This document shows positions 32,669-42,357 of a stretch of DNA of 64,000 nt, piece after piece. The stretch covers positions 1-64,000 of the forward strand of contig NZ_FCNY02000011.1 in NCBI RefSeq assembly GCF_001544575.2. Direction: 5' to 3'. Source of the DNA: Caballeronia cordobensis. GTDB taxonomy: Bacteria; Pseudomonadota; Gammaproteobacteria; Burkholderiales; Burkholderiaceae. The position numbers and the translations under genes were made by a program. Positions within the stretch are counted from its first letter, which is position 1; each line of letters opens with the position of its first letter. The notes under the pieces are model-generated. The model was not told the origin of the DNA. It was given only the letters and a program-made list of their open reading frames with translations, and made no database searches.

Positions 32669-34017
32669 CCGCGCTCAACCTGACTCACGATCCGGCACGC
32701 CGTAGCTGGATCGACTCGGCCAATCATCCGGACGCGGATTTCCCGATTCAGAACCTGCCGTTCGGCGCGTTCGAGCGCGACGGCACCGCGCGCGCGGGCG
32801 TCGCCATCGGCGAGCATGCCGTCGATCTGCATGCGCTCGCCGATAGCGGCCTGCTCGCCTCGGGCAGCGATGCCGCCATCGCCTGCGAAGCAACGCGCGA
32901 CGGCACGCTGAACCGCCTCATGTCGATGCCGCCGCGCTATGCGAGCGCCTTGCGCGCCGCGCTGTCCGACCTGCTGAAAAGCGATGCGCCGCAACGCGCG
33001 CAAGTCGAGCAGCAGGCAGACGCCGTGCTGCCGCGCATCGATGCGCCCACGCTGCGTCTGCCGTGCCAGGTCGGCGATTACACCGACTTCCTGACGTCGC
33101 TGCATCACACCGAACGGCATGGCCGCTACAAGGGCCTCGCCGATCCGCTGCCGCCCGCGTTCAAGTCGCTGCCGATCGCGTATCACGGCCGCGCATCGTC
33201 GCTGCGCGTGAGCGGCGGCGACGTGCGCCGCCCGCACGGCCAGTATCGCGACGCGAACGGACAGATCGTGTTCGGCCCGGCGCCCGCGCTCGATTTCGAG
33301 CTTGAACTGGCGGCGTGGATCGGCGAAGGCAATGCGCTTACGCAGCCGATCGCCGTCGACGCGGCGCACGCGCATCTCTTCGGCTATTCGCTGCTCAACG
33401 ACTGGTCCGCGAAAAGCATCCAGTGGTTCGAGCAAGTGCTAGGGCCCTTCCTCGGCAAGAGCTTTCATTCGAGCGTGTCGCCGTGGATCGTCACGTCGGA
33501 GGCGCTCGCGCCGTTTCGCAAGGCGCCGGTGGCACGCGGCGCGGACGATCCGCCGCTCATGCCGCATCTGCGCGGTGCGCGCGATCAGCAGGAAGGCGGC
33601 CTGCATCTGGAACTGCACGCGCATCTGTCCACGCGGCAACTGCGCGAAGCCGGCGCGGATGCGGTGCGCATCACGCATACGCATCTCGACAATCTGTACT
33701 GGACCTTCGCGCAGATGGTCGCGCATCACACGAGCAACGGCTGCAATCTGCGCAGCGGCGATCTGCTCGGCAGCGGCACGATCTCCGGCGCCGACGATGC
33801 GGCGCGCGCCTGTCTCACCGAGCTCACCAACGCGGGCCGCGATCCGCTTCGCCTGCCGAACGGCGAAACGCGCACCGCGCTCGAAGACGGCGATGAAATC
33901 GTGCTGAGCGCGCGTGCGTCGAAGCCGGGCGCGGTGTCCATCGGCTTCGGCGAATGCCGCGGGCGCATCGCGCCGGCGTTCGCGTTCGCATCGGGCGAAG
34001 TGGAGGCCGCGGCATGA
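32665..34017 (+). CDS. Fumarylacetoacetase-type hydrolase
   Basis: A 450-residue two-domain fumarylacetoacetase: SH3-like N-terminal domain (about 1-110) and the FAH catalytic domain. DYTDFLTSLHHTERHGRYK holds the first metal-ligand Asp and catalytic His, LDFELELAAWIG the two metal-ligand Glu, LLNDWSAKSIQWFE another ligand, and LLGSGTISG is typical of true FAH. It hydrolyses a 1,3-diketo acid such as 4-fumarylacetoacetate. No homogentisate dioxygenase accompanies it, so here it may act on an analogous ring-cleavage product. ATG at 32665 overlaps the previous stop. Confidence 0.88.
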   Translation: MTALNLTHDPARRSWIDSANHPDADFPIQNLPFGAFERDGTARAGVAIGEHAVDLHALADSGLLASGSDAAIACEATRDGTLNRLMSMPPRYASALRAALSDLLKSDAPQRAQVEQQADAVLPRIDAPTLRLPCQVGDYTDFLTSLHHTERHGRYKGLADPLPPAFKSLPIAYHGRASSLRVSGGDVRRPHGQYRDANGQIVFGPAPALDFELELAAWIGEGNALTQPIAVDAAHAHLFGYSLLNDWSAKSIQWFEQVLGPFLGKSFHSSVSPWIVTSEALAPFRKAPVARGADDPPLMPHLRGARDQQEGGLHLELHAHLSTRQLREAGADAVRITHTHLDNLYWTFAQMVAHHTSNGCNLRSGDLLGSGTISGADDAARACLTELTNAGRDPLRLPNGETRTALEDGDEIVLSARASKPGAVSIGFGECRGRIAPAFAFASGEVEAAA

Positions 34018-34781
34018 CGCAGGCGCTCAACGGCTACGTGCAGGTCGGCAACGGCCCGCGCAAGGTGCTCGCGATGAACGGCTGGTTCGGCAGCGCCGAC
34101 GACTGGCAGCCGCTCGTGCCCGCGCTCGATACGGACGCCTTCACTTACGTGTTCTTCGACTATCGCGGCTACGGCCGCTCGCGCGATCGCGACGGTGCGT
34201 TCACGTTCGATGAAGCGGCGGCAGACGTGCTCGCGCTCGCCGACCATCTCGGCTGGGACAGGTTCAGCCTCATCGGCCATTCGATGGGCGGCGTCGCGAT
34301 CCAGCGCGTGCTGCTCGCGGCGCGCGGACGCATCGCGCGCATGGCGGGCGTGTGCGCGGTGCCCGCGTGCGGCTCGCGCATGGACGAAGCGCGTCTGGCC
34401 GGCTTCCGCGCCGCCGTGGACGACGTCGACAAGCGCGCGGCGATCATCGCGTTCTCGACCGGCAACCGGCTTGCATCGCGTTTTACCGCGCATCTCGCGC
34501 GGGAATCGCAGCTTCGGTCGAGCGCGGAGGCCTTCGCGGGCTACTTGCCGCATTGGGCCGCGAACGATTTTTCCGCCGATGTGACGGGCAACGCGACGCC
34601 GGTGAAGCTCTTCATCGGCGAACACGATCCGACGCTCACCGCCGACGTGATGAACCGCACGTGGCTTGCGTGGTATCCGAATTCGAGCGTGGAAACACTC
34701 GCGAACGCGGGCCATTACCCGATGTACGAAGTGCCCGTCGCGCTCGCGACGGCGCTGGAAAACTGGCTGAAACAGGCCTGA
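34014..34781 (+). CDS. Alpha/beta hydrolase
   Basis: A 255-residue alpha/beta-hydrolase fold protein. Nucleophile elbow LIGHSMGGVA (Ser about residue 93), acid probably Asp in GEHDPTLTADV, and His in ANAGHYPMYEVP near the C-terminus complete the triad. The FFDYRGYGRS strand-loop is typical of enol-lactone and C-C bond hydrolases of aromatic degradation. It overlaps the fumarylacetoacetase gene by four bases, so the two are co-translated. A lactone, ester or vinylogous 1,5-diketone substrate is plausible. Confidence 0.85.
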   Translation: MTQALNGYVQVGNGPRKVLAMNGWFGSADDWQPLVPALDTDAFTYVFFDYRGYGRSRDRDGAFTFDEAAADVLALADHLGWDRFSLIGHSMGGVAIQRVLLAARGRIARMAGVCAVPACGSRMDEARLAGFRAAVDDVDKRAAIIAFSTGNRLASRFTAHLARESQLRSSAEAFAGYLPHWAANDFSADVTGNATPVKLFIGEHDPTLTADVMNRTWLAWYPNSSVETLANAGHYPMYEVPVALATALENWLKQA

Positions 34782-34805
34782 CGGCCACCGGCCGCAGGAG
34801 ACCTC

Positions 34806-35624
34806 ATGTACGAAACGCTTTACCTGCGAGCATCCTCGCTCGACGAAGCGCTCGGCTGGCTGAGCGAGCACGAGGACGCGAGGCCGCTCTCGGGCGGCAT
34901 GACGCTGATCCCCACGCTCAAGCAGCGTCTCGCCGCGCCTTCGCATCTGATCGACCTCACGCGCATCGAGGCGATGCGCGGCGTGAGCGTCGATGGCGGC
35001 GTGCTGCGCGTCGGCGCGTTGACGAAGCATGCGGAAGTGGCCGCATCGGGCGTGGTCGCCGCCGCGATTCCCGCGCTCGCGCAACTCGCGAACGTGATCG
35101 CCGATCCGCAAGTGCGCAATCGCGGCACGATGGGCGGCTCGGTCGCCAACAACGACCCCGCCGCTGATTACCCGAGCGCCGTGCTCGCGCTGAACGCGTG
35201 CGTGCTCACCTCGCAACGCCGCATCGACGCCGACGACTTTTTCGTCGATACCTTCGAGACCGCGCTCGAACCGGGCGAGCTCGTGACCGGCTTCGAGTAT
35301 CCGGTGCCGCTGCGCGCCGCCTATGCGAAGTTCCGCCAGCCGGCGTCCGGTTACGCCGTGGTCGGCGTGTTCATCGCGCAATTCGCCGATGCGATTCGCG
35401 TCGCCGTGACGGGCGCGGGCGCGTCGGTGTTCCGCTGGCACGAGGCCGAGGCCGCGCTCGCCGCCGATCTTTCCGACGCCGCGCTCGACGCACTGAAGAT
35501 GGACGCGCACACGCTGCCCGACGACGCCAACGGCTCGTCCGCGTATCGCGCCCATCTGATCGAAACCTACACGCGCCGCGCCTTGCGCGCGCTGCTGGCG
35601 CAACCGCTGCGCCAGCCCGCCTAA
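34806..35624 (+). CDS. Molybdenum hydroxylase FAD subunit (CoxM/CutM type)
   Basis: A 272-residue medium subunit of a xanthine-oxidase family enzyme. FAD-binding motifs are PLSGGMTLIPTLK (about residue 33) and the TMGGSVANNDPAADYP loop (about 105), with the C-terminal CO-dehydrogenase flavoprotein domain after about residue 170. It passes electrons from the iron-sulphur subunit to an acceptor. It is the first of four genes encoding the hydroxylase and its CoxG-like companion. Confidence 0.92.
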   Translation: MYETLYLRASSLDEALGWLSEHEDARPLSGGMTLIPTLKQRLAAPSHLIDLTRIEAMRGVSVDGGVLRVGALTKHAEVAASGVVAAAIPALAQLANVIADPQVRNRGTMGGSVANNDPAADYPSAVLALNACVLTSQRRIDADDFFVDTFETALEPGELVTGFEYPVPLRAAYAKFRQPASGYAVVGVFIAQFADAIRVAVTGAGASVFRWHEAEAALAADLSDAALDALKMDAHTLPDDANGSSAYRAHLIETYTRRALRALLAQPLRQPA

Positions 35625-35644
35625 CGTTTTCAGGAGACAAGAAC

Positions 35645-36112
35645 ATGGAGTTCACCGGATCGCAGACCATCGCCGCCACGCGTGAGCAGGTATGGGAAGG
35701 CTTGAACGATCCCGCGGTGCTGCAGGCATGCGTGCCGGGCTGCGAGGAATTCATCGGCGAAAGCGACGACGAGTACAAGGCCGTGGTGGTCGCCAAGGTC
35801 GGCCCCGTGAAGGCGCGCTTCAAGGGCACGCTCGTGATCTCGGATCGCGACGGCCCGAACGGCTACAGGATCCTGGGCCAGGGCGAAGGCGGCATCGCGG
35901 GCTTCGGCAAGATGAACGCGACGGTCACGCTCGCCGATGCCGACGAAGGCGGCACGCTCCTCAGCTACGTCGCCGATGCGCAGGTGGGCGGCAAGCTCGC
36001 GCAAATCGGCTCGCGCCTCGTGAGTTCGGTGGCCAACAAGCTCGCGGCGGAATTCTTCACGCGCTTCAACGCAAAGATGAGCGCCCCCGCGAACGCCGAC
36101 GCCGCGCAGTGA
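35645..36112 (+). CDS. CoxG-like SRPBCC protein
   Basis: A 155-residue START-fold protein with CoxG features: MEFTGSQTIAATREQVWEGLNDPAVLQACVPGCEE at the start and GGIAGFGKMNATVTL in the middle. CoxG proteins are encoded with molybdenum hydroxylases of the CO dehydrogenase group and are thought to help in membrane attachment or maturation. Its position between the FAD-subunit and iron-sulphur-subunit genes, rather than after the structural genes, is unusual. AGGAG lies before the ATG. Confidence 0.88.
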   Translation: MEFTGSQTIAATREQVWEGLNDPAVLQACVPGCEEFIGESDDEYKAVVVAKVGPVKARFKGTLVISDRDGPNGYRILGQGEGGIAGFGKMNATVTLADADEGGTLLSYVADAQVGGKLAQIGSRLVSSVANKLAAEFFTRFNAKMSAPANADAAQ

Positions 36113-36130
36113 TCGCGCAAGGAACGAATC

Positions 36131-36636
<506 letters not shown>

Positions 36637-36640
<4 letters not shown>

Positions 36641-38970
36641 TCGGCCAACCTCTCCCGCGCCTCGAAGACCGGCGCTTCGTGACCGGCAACGGGCAATACA
36701 CCGACGATCTGCGCGTCGAAGGCCAGGTGCATGCCGCCTTCCTGCGCTCGCCGCACGCGCATGCCGCGCTGCGCTCGGTCGACGTGTCGGCCGCGCGCGA
36801 GGCGCCCGGCGTGCTCGCGGTGCTCGTCGGCCAGGATTATCTCGACGACGGCTATCAGGGCGTCGATCACGTGCCCAATCCCATCGACGCCGTCGATGCC
36901 ACGAAGAAAGCCTTTCTCACCTCGCTGACCGGCGACATCTTCAATCAGCTGCATATTCCGCTGCCGATCGACCGCGTGCGCTACGTCGGCGAGCCGATCG
37001 CGATGGTCATCGCCGAGACCGCGCTCGCCGCGCGCAACGCGACGGAGCTGATCGAGGTCGATTACGAGGAGCTCGACGCCGTCGTCAACGCGGCCGATGC
37101 GATGCAGGACGGCGCGCCGCAACTGTGGGACGGCGCGGCGAACAATCTCTGCTTCCAGACGCAGATCGGCGATCGCGAAGCCGCGCGCCGCATCATCGCG
37201 GATGCGCCGTTCGTGCTCACGCGCGAATTCCATCACAGCCGCGTCGTGAATTGCCAGATGGAGCCGCGCGGCGCGATCGGCGTGTTCGACGGTGAAAGCG
37301 GCCTCTACACGCTGATCTCGGGCAGCCAGGGCGCAGTGCGGCAAAAGCTCTGTCTCGCGCTCGCGCTGAACGTGCCGCCGACGCAGGTGCGCGTGGTCTG
37401 CCCCGACACCGGCGGCGGCTTCGGCCCGCGTTCGTTCATCTATGTCGAGCAGCTTGCCGTGGTGTGGGCCGCGCGCCGCGTCGGGCGGCCGGTGAAGTGG
37501 ACGAGCGATCGCAGCGAAGCGTTCCTCTCCGACTATCAGGGCCGCGACCAGATCGTGCGCGCCACGTTCGGCTTCTCGCGCGACGGGCGCATTCTCGCCA
37601 TCGACAACGAATGGATCGGCAACGTCGGCGCGCATACCGTGTCCTATGTGCCGATGTCGAACGGCACGCGCATCATGACGACGGTCTACGACGTGCCGCT
37701 CGCCGCCGTGCATATCAGCGCCGTGCTGACGCACACGGTGCCGACCGCGCCGTATCGCGGCGCGGGCCGTCCCGAAGCGACGCACGTGATCGAGCGCATG
37801 CTCGACCTCGCGGCGGCGGAACTGAAGCTCGACCGCGCGGAGATTCGCCGCCGCAATCTGATTGCGCGCGACAAGCTGCCGTATCGCAGCCCGATGGGCC
37901 TCACTTACGACAGCGGCGAATTCGCGCGCAACATGGCGCGCGCGCTGGAACTCGCGCAATGGGACGGCTTCGAGGCGCGCCGCGCGGCGTCACGCGCGAA
38001 CGGCATGCTGCGCGGCATCGGGCTCGCGAACTACATCGAGTCGCCGGTGGGCGCGCCGCGCGAGCGCATCGAACTGACGGTGCTGCCGCAGGGCCGCATC
38101 GATATCGTGTCGGGCACGCAATCCACCGGTCAGGGTCACGAAACGACGTTCGCGCAGGTCATCGCGCAGCATCTGGGCGTGCCGATCGAGTCGATCGCGC
38201 TGCGCACCGGCGACACCGCGTTCGTGAGCGTGGGCGGCGGCAGCCATTCGGACCGCTCGATGCGCCTCGGCGGCATGCTGCTCGTCGATACCGCCGCGCA
38301 GATCGTCGCGCTCGGCAAGCGCGTGGCGGCCGAACTGTTCGACATCCCGCCGGACCGCGTGAGCTTCGCCAACGGCGCGTTCGCCGATGCGGCTTCGTCG
38401 CGCGAAATCAGTCTTTTCGACGTGGCCGCACATGTCGCGCGCGACGGCGTGCCGGGCGAGCGCGACATGCGCAAGCTTTCCGCCCACGCCGAAGTCAACA
38501 CGCGCGTGCCCGCGCATCCCACGGGCGCGGCGGTCTGCGAGCTCGAAGTGGACCCGGACACGGGCGTCGTGAAGCTCGTCAACTACACATCGGTCGATGA
38601 CGTCGGCCAGCCGATCAATCCGCTGATCGTCGAAGGCCAGGTGCACGGCGGCCTCGCGCAGGGCATCGGCCAGGCGCTTTCGGAAACCTGCTATCTCGAC
38701 CGCGACACGGGGCAGGTGCTGACCGGCTCGTACATGGACTACGGCATGCCGCGCGCGGGCGTGATTCCGCAACTCAATCTCGAACTCACCGAAGACCCGA
38801 CGCACGGCAATCCGCTGCGCGTGAAAGGCGGCGGCGAGAGCGGCATCACGCCCGCCACGGCGACGATCTTCAACGCGCTCGCCGACGCCCTGCAGGACTA
38901 CGGCGCGGACGAACTCGCGATGCCCGCCACGCCGAAAGTCGTGTGGGAATTCATCCACCGCGACGCATGA
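36637..38970 (+). CDS. Molybdenum hydroxylase large (Mo-cofactor) subunit (CoxL/CutL type)
   Basis: A 777-residue catalytic subunit. It has the aldehyde oxidase N-terminal domain (RFVTGNGQYTDDL), the molybdopterin motifs DTGGGFGPRSF (about residue 255) and GQGHETTFAQV (about 495), and the catalytic Glu in KGGGESGITPA near the C-terminus. The active-site loop reads YRGAGRPE; aerobic CO dehydrogenase has YRCSFR, so this is a form II enzyme and not a CO dehydrogenase. Such enzymes hydroxylate N-heteroaromatic rings, aldehydes or aryl-CoA esters with water-derived oxygen. It starts at ATG 36637; upstream sequence in frame is antisense-like noise. Confidence 0.93.
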
Positions 38971-38994
38971 ACACGCTTCATTAAGGAGAGCAGC

Positions 38995-39720
38995 ATGACC
39001 AGCCCTCACATCGCGATTCGACGCAGCGGCCCGCTCGTGGACGTGGTGCTCGACCATCCGGAGAACGGCAATCTGATCGATGCGCCGATGAGCGAGACGA
39101 TCATCGGCACCGTCACGGCGCTCGACGACGACGTGAAGCTCGTGCGCATTCTGTCGAGCGGCCCCGACTTCTGCCGCGGCCGCCTCTCACCGATGCCGCC
39201 GAAGGACGCGAAGCCGTCCGCCGAAACGCTGCGCCGCGTGGTCGCCGCGCCGCCGCTCGCGCTGTACGACGCGCTCAAGGCCGTGCGCGTGCCGGTGGTG
39301 TCGGTCGTGCGCGGCGAAGCGCTCGGCGTGGGCTGCGCGCTCGCGGGCGTGTGCGATATCGCGCTCGCCGCCGACAACGCCGTGTTCCAGATTCCCGAGA
39401 TGGAACGCGACATTCCGCCGACGCTCGTGATGTCCGCGCTGATCGGCCGCGTGCCGGTGAAGACCGTCGCGCACATGGTGCTGAGCCGCGTGCGGCTGTC
39501 CGCGCACGAAGCCTTGCAGGCCGGGCTCGTGAGCCGCATCGTGCCGGCGGCGAATCTCGACGCCGAGAGCGACGCGCTCGTCGACACCCTGCTCGGCTGC
39601 AGCGCGGTCACGTTGCGCGCGGTGAAGCAGTTCCTGCATCTCGCGCCCGAAATGCCCGCGAGCGGCGCGAGCGGCTTTGCGGCGCATCTCGCCGCGACGG
39701 CGCTTTCCGCGCGCTTCTGA
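38995..39720 (+). CDS. Enoyl-CoA hydratase/isomerase family (crotonase)
   Basis: A 241-residue crotonase, preceded by AAGGAGA. The oxyanion-hole loop SSGPDFCRGRL and the GEALGVGCALAGVCDIALA helix are present. The first usual catalytic Glu is replaced (GCALAG), while Glu is kept in FQIPEMERDIPP. It therefore resembles isomerase-, lyase- or hydrolase-type members more than a classical hydratase; 6-oxocyclohex-1-ene-type or ring-opening crotonases also vary here. No CoA ligase accompanies it in the cluster, so either the pathway substrate arrives as a CoA ester or this protein has a CoA-independent role. Confidence 0.82.
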   Translation: MTSPHIAIRRSGPLVDVVLDHPENGNLIDAPMSETIIGTVTALDDDVKLVRILSSGPDFCRGRLSPMPPKDAKPSAETLRRVVAAPPLALYDALKAVRVPVVSVVRGEALGVGCALAGVCDIALAADNAVFQIPEMERDIPPTLVMSALIGRVPVKTVAHMVLSRVRLSAHEALQAGLVSRIVPAANLDAESDALVDTLLGCSAVTLRAVKQFLHLAPEMPASGASGFAAHLAATALSARF

Positions 39721-39744
39721 CGAATTCACGCACCAAGGAACCCA

Positions 39745-41310
39745 GTGAGACCCAAGACCGCCATTCCCTCGACCCTCGACGGCACGCCCGCGCCCGATCT
39801 CGAACGCTTCCGCCTGCGCCGCTTTCTCGAATCGCTCGACGAAACCGAACTCGAACGCCATGACGCGAGCGTCGATCTCGCCGACATCGCCGGCATCATG
39901 GAAGGCAATCCGCGCGCCGTGTGGTTCAGCCGTCCGTCCGGCGGATCGATCTCGCTCGCGGGCAGCGTCGCCGCGAGCCGTTCGCGTCTGGCCAAAGCCT
40001 TCGACACGACGCCGCAAGGCCTGCTCGACACGGTGCGCGAACGCCTGCGCGTGAAGGGCAGACTCGTCGAAGTGAGCCGCGAGGAAGCGCCCGTGCAGCA
40101 GGTCGTGCTGACCGGCGACGCCTGCGATTTCACCGCCCTGCCCGTGCATCTGCAGCACGATCTGGACGGCGCGCCGTACATTTCCGCATCGATCGATTTC
40201 GCGGTCGATCCCGAGATGGGCTGGACCAATGTCGGCATCCGCAGGCTGATGCTGCGCGGGCGCCGCACGGCGGGCATCGATCTCGTCGCGCCGTCGGACT
40301 TGCGCGCCATCGCGATCGGCCATGCGAAGCGCGGCGAGCGCACGCCGATCGCGTTCGCCGTCGGCACGCATCCGGTCGATCACGTCGGCGCGACCATGCG
40401 CATTCCCGCCGACGAGCTCGAACTCGTCGCCGCGTTGCGCGGCGCGCCGATGGGCGTGGTGAAGTGCGTGACCAACGACCTGCTCGTGCCCGCCGACGCC
40501 GAGTTCATCCTCGAAGGCTATCTCGACGAGCGCGGCCACGCCGAGCCCGAAGGCCCGTATGGCGAGTTCCTCGGCTATTACGGCGGCGTGAAGACCAATC
40601 CGCTGTTTCATCTGACCGCGATCACGCATCGGCGCGACGCCGTCTTCCAGACCTGCACGATCGGCGGGCGCTCGATGGCGCGCACCGACACGGCGCAACT
40701 CGCCGCGCTGCGCACGGAAGTGACCGTGTGGCGCGCGCTCGAAACCGCCGTGCGCGAAGTGAAGGCCGTCTATGCCAATCCGGCCACGGGCGGCATGTTC
40801 AACGTGCGCATCGCGATGCAGCAGCGCGTGCCGGGCGAGGCGCGCAACGCGATCGCGGCGGTGTTCGCGTCGCTCGCGAACGTCAAGCACGTCTTCGTGG
40901 TCGATCCGGACATCGACGTGTTCTCCGACGAGCAGATGGACTGGGCGCTCGCCACGCGCTTTCAGGCGGACCGCGATCTGGTGCTGCAGGACAGCCTGCG
41001 CGCGATGCCGCTCGATCCGTCGCTGCTCGGCGCGACCAAAACGGCGAAGGCCGGCTTCGATCTCACGCTGCCGCTGCTCGCGCCGGGCGCCGAGCGCGAT
41101 CTGGAGCATCGCGTGCCGACGCCGCCGGCCTATCGCGGCGCGCGCTTCGATTCGCTCGAAGCGGCGCTCGAAGACGGACCGAAGCGCTTCTCCGAACTGA
41201 TGGCCGCGACCGGCACGCGCGACGGCCGCGAAGTGGTGCGCTGGCTCGAAGACACGGCGCAACGGCGCGGGATCTCGCGCGACGAGGAAGGCCGTTACAT
41301 GCTGGCGTGA
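39745..41310 (+). CDS. UbiD family prenyl-FMN-dependent decarboxylase
   Basis: A 521-residue UbiD homologue beginning at GTG 39745 with AAGGAA upstream. Motifs include IRRLMLRGRRTAG, the VKCVTNDLLVPADAEFILEG strand and EPEGPYGEFLGYYGG, which carry the Arg-Glu-Glu residues used in reversible decarboxylation. It should remove a carboxyl group from an aromatic, heteroaromatic or acrylic acid, using the cofactor made by the UbiX-like protein at 30152. HmfF (2,5-furandicarboxylate) and pyrrole-2-carboxylate decarboxylases are examples in related settings; the true substrate is open. Confidence 0.9.
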   Translation: MRPKTAIPSTLDGTPAPDLERFRLRRFLESLDETELERHDASVDLADIAGIMEGNPRAVWFSRPSGGSISLAGSVAASRSRLAKAFDTTPQGLLDTVRERLRVKGRLVEVSREEAPVQQVVLTGDACDFTALPVHLQHDLDGAPYISASIDFAVDPEMGWTNVGIRRLMLRGRRTAGIDLVAPSDLRAIAIGHAKRGERTPIAFAVGTHPVDHVGATMRIPADELELVAALRGAPMGVVKCVTNDLLVPADAEFILEGYLDERGHAEPEGPYGEFLGYYGGVKTNPLFHLTAITHRRDAVFQTCTIGGRSMARTDTAQLAALRTEVTVWRALETAVREVKAVYANPATGGMFNVRIAMQQRVPGEARNAIAAVFASLANVKHVFVVDPDIDVFSDEQMDWALATRFQADRDLVLQDSLRAMPLDPSLLGATKTAKAGFDLTLPLLAPGAERDLEHRVPTPPAYRGARFDSLEAALEDGPKRFSELMAATGTRDGREVVRWLEDTAQRRGISRDEEGRYMLA

Positions 41311-41317
41311 CGCGCCG

Positions 41318-41355
41318 GCGGCGGCTGCACGGGCGTTCGACGGCGCAGCCGCCGC
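41318..41355 (+). terminator. Strong GC hairpin after the UbiD gene
   Basis: An 11-bp perfect stem (GCGGCGGCTGC with its complement GCAGCCGCCGC) closes a 16-base loop, starting seven bases after the ubiD stop. It marks the probable end of the catabolic transcript before the separate lysR gene. No U-tract follows. Confidence 0.5.
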
Positions 41356-41412
41356 GGCAGACGGGATAGAATCGGGCATGCCCCATGCCCGAAAAACAAA
41401 CGGCTGTCGTTG

Positions 41413-42348
41413 ATGAATCTGTCCCTCAAACAACTCAAGGTTTTTCTTGGCGTCGCGAACGCGTCGAGCTTCACGAAGACCGCGCAGAGCATGCATCTCA
41501 GCCAGGCCGCGCTGTCCGCGATCATCCGGGAACTGGAAACGCAGCTCGATTGCCGGCTGCTGGAGCGCACCACGCGCACGGTCTCGCTGACCGAAGCGGG
41601 CCGCCTCTTCTATCCCACCGCGATGGCGATCGTCGAATCGCTCGAGAAATCGGTCATCGAACTCAACGAGCTGGGGCGTCAGAAACAATCGTCGCTGCTG
41701 CTCGGCTGCACGCCGATGATCGCGGCGAGCCTCATGCCTTCGGTGCTCGCGCGCTTCTCGCAGGTTCATCCGCATGCGCAGATCGAACTCGTGGACCGCA
41801 ATCCGACCGAGCTCGTGCAGATGGTCGAGGAAGGCCATCTCGATGCGGCGTTCGGCGTGTTCTTCTCGCAGCTTTCCGGCATCGACCGCACGCCGATTTT
41901 CCCGACGCGGCTCGTCGCGGTGTCGCCCGCCGAGGCCGGCGCGCCGCTGCGCGGTCCCGGCATTCGCTGGACCGCGCTCGAGAATCAGCCGCTCATCACG
42001 CTGCCGAAGGACAATCCGCTGCAACGGCTGATCGAAGCGACGCTGTCGAAAGAGGAAGTGACGGTCAGCCGGCGCATCGTCGTGGGGCATCTGCAGACGG
42101 CCATCGCGATGGCGCAGGAAGGGCTCGGCACCGCCGTCATGCCGTCCTTCTGCGAACATATCTGCTACCGCTACAAGGTGCGCGTGGACGCGTTGCGCCC
42201 CGAGGTGCCGCTGTCGTTTTACCGCATCACGCGAACCGGGCGCGACACGCTCGCCACGCTCGACCAGTTCACGACGATGTTCACCGAAGCCGCGAAGGAA
42301 GATCCCACCGGCCTCAACCACATCGACGCCGAAGACGAAGAAGACTGA
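41413..42348 (+). CDS. LysR family transcriptional regulator
   Basis: A 311-residue LysR protein. Start ATG 41413 (a TTG sits directly before it). Helix-turn-helix at about residues 1-60 (LKQLKVFLGVANASSFTKTAQSMHLSQAALSAIIRELE), effector-binding domain from about residue 90. The C-terminus is acidic (DAEDEED). It follows the catabolic operon on the same strand and is the most likely regulator of it and of the porin that converges on it. Confidence 0.9.
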   Translation: MNLSLKQLKVFLGVANASSFTKTAQSMHLSQAALSAIIRELETQLDCRLLERTTRTVSLTEAGRLFYPTAMAIVESLEKSVIELNELGRQKQSSLLLGCTPMIAASLMPSVLARFSQVHPHAQIELVDRNPTELVQMVEEGHLDAAFGVFFSQLSGIDRTPIFPTRLVAVSPAEAGAPLRGPGIRWTALENQPLITLPKDNPLQRLIEATLSKEEVTVSRRIVVGHLQTAIAMAQEGLGTAVMPSFCEHICYRYKVRVDALRPEVPLSFYRITRTGRDTLATLDQFTTMFTEAAKEDPTGLNHIDAEDEED

Positions 42349-42357
42349 CGCGCACTA

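Noticed and set aside
30927..34017. Classical gentisate or homogentisate pathway
   Set aside because: A 3-hydroxybenzoate 6-hydroxylase-like enzyme and a fumarylacetoacetase are present, but no cupin gentisate dioxygenase, maleylpyruvate isomerase or homogentisate dioxygenase is found in the window.
39187..42321. Very long minus-strand frame (1044 codons)
   Set aside because: It is antisense to crotonase, UbiD and LysR genes, with Arg/His-rich composition typical of shadow frames in GC-rich DNA.
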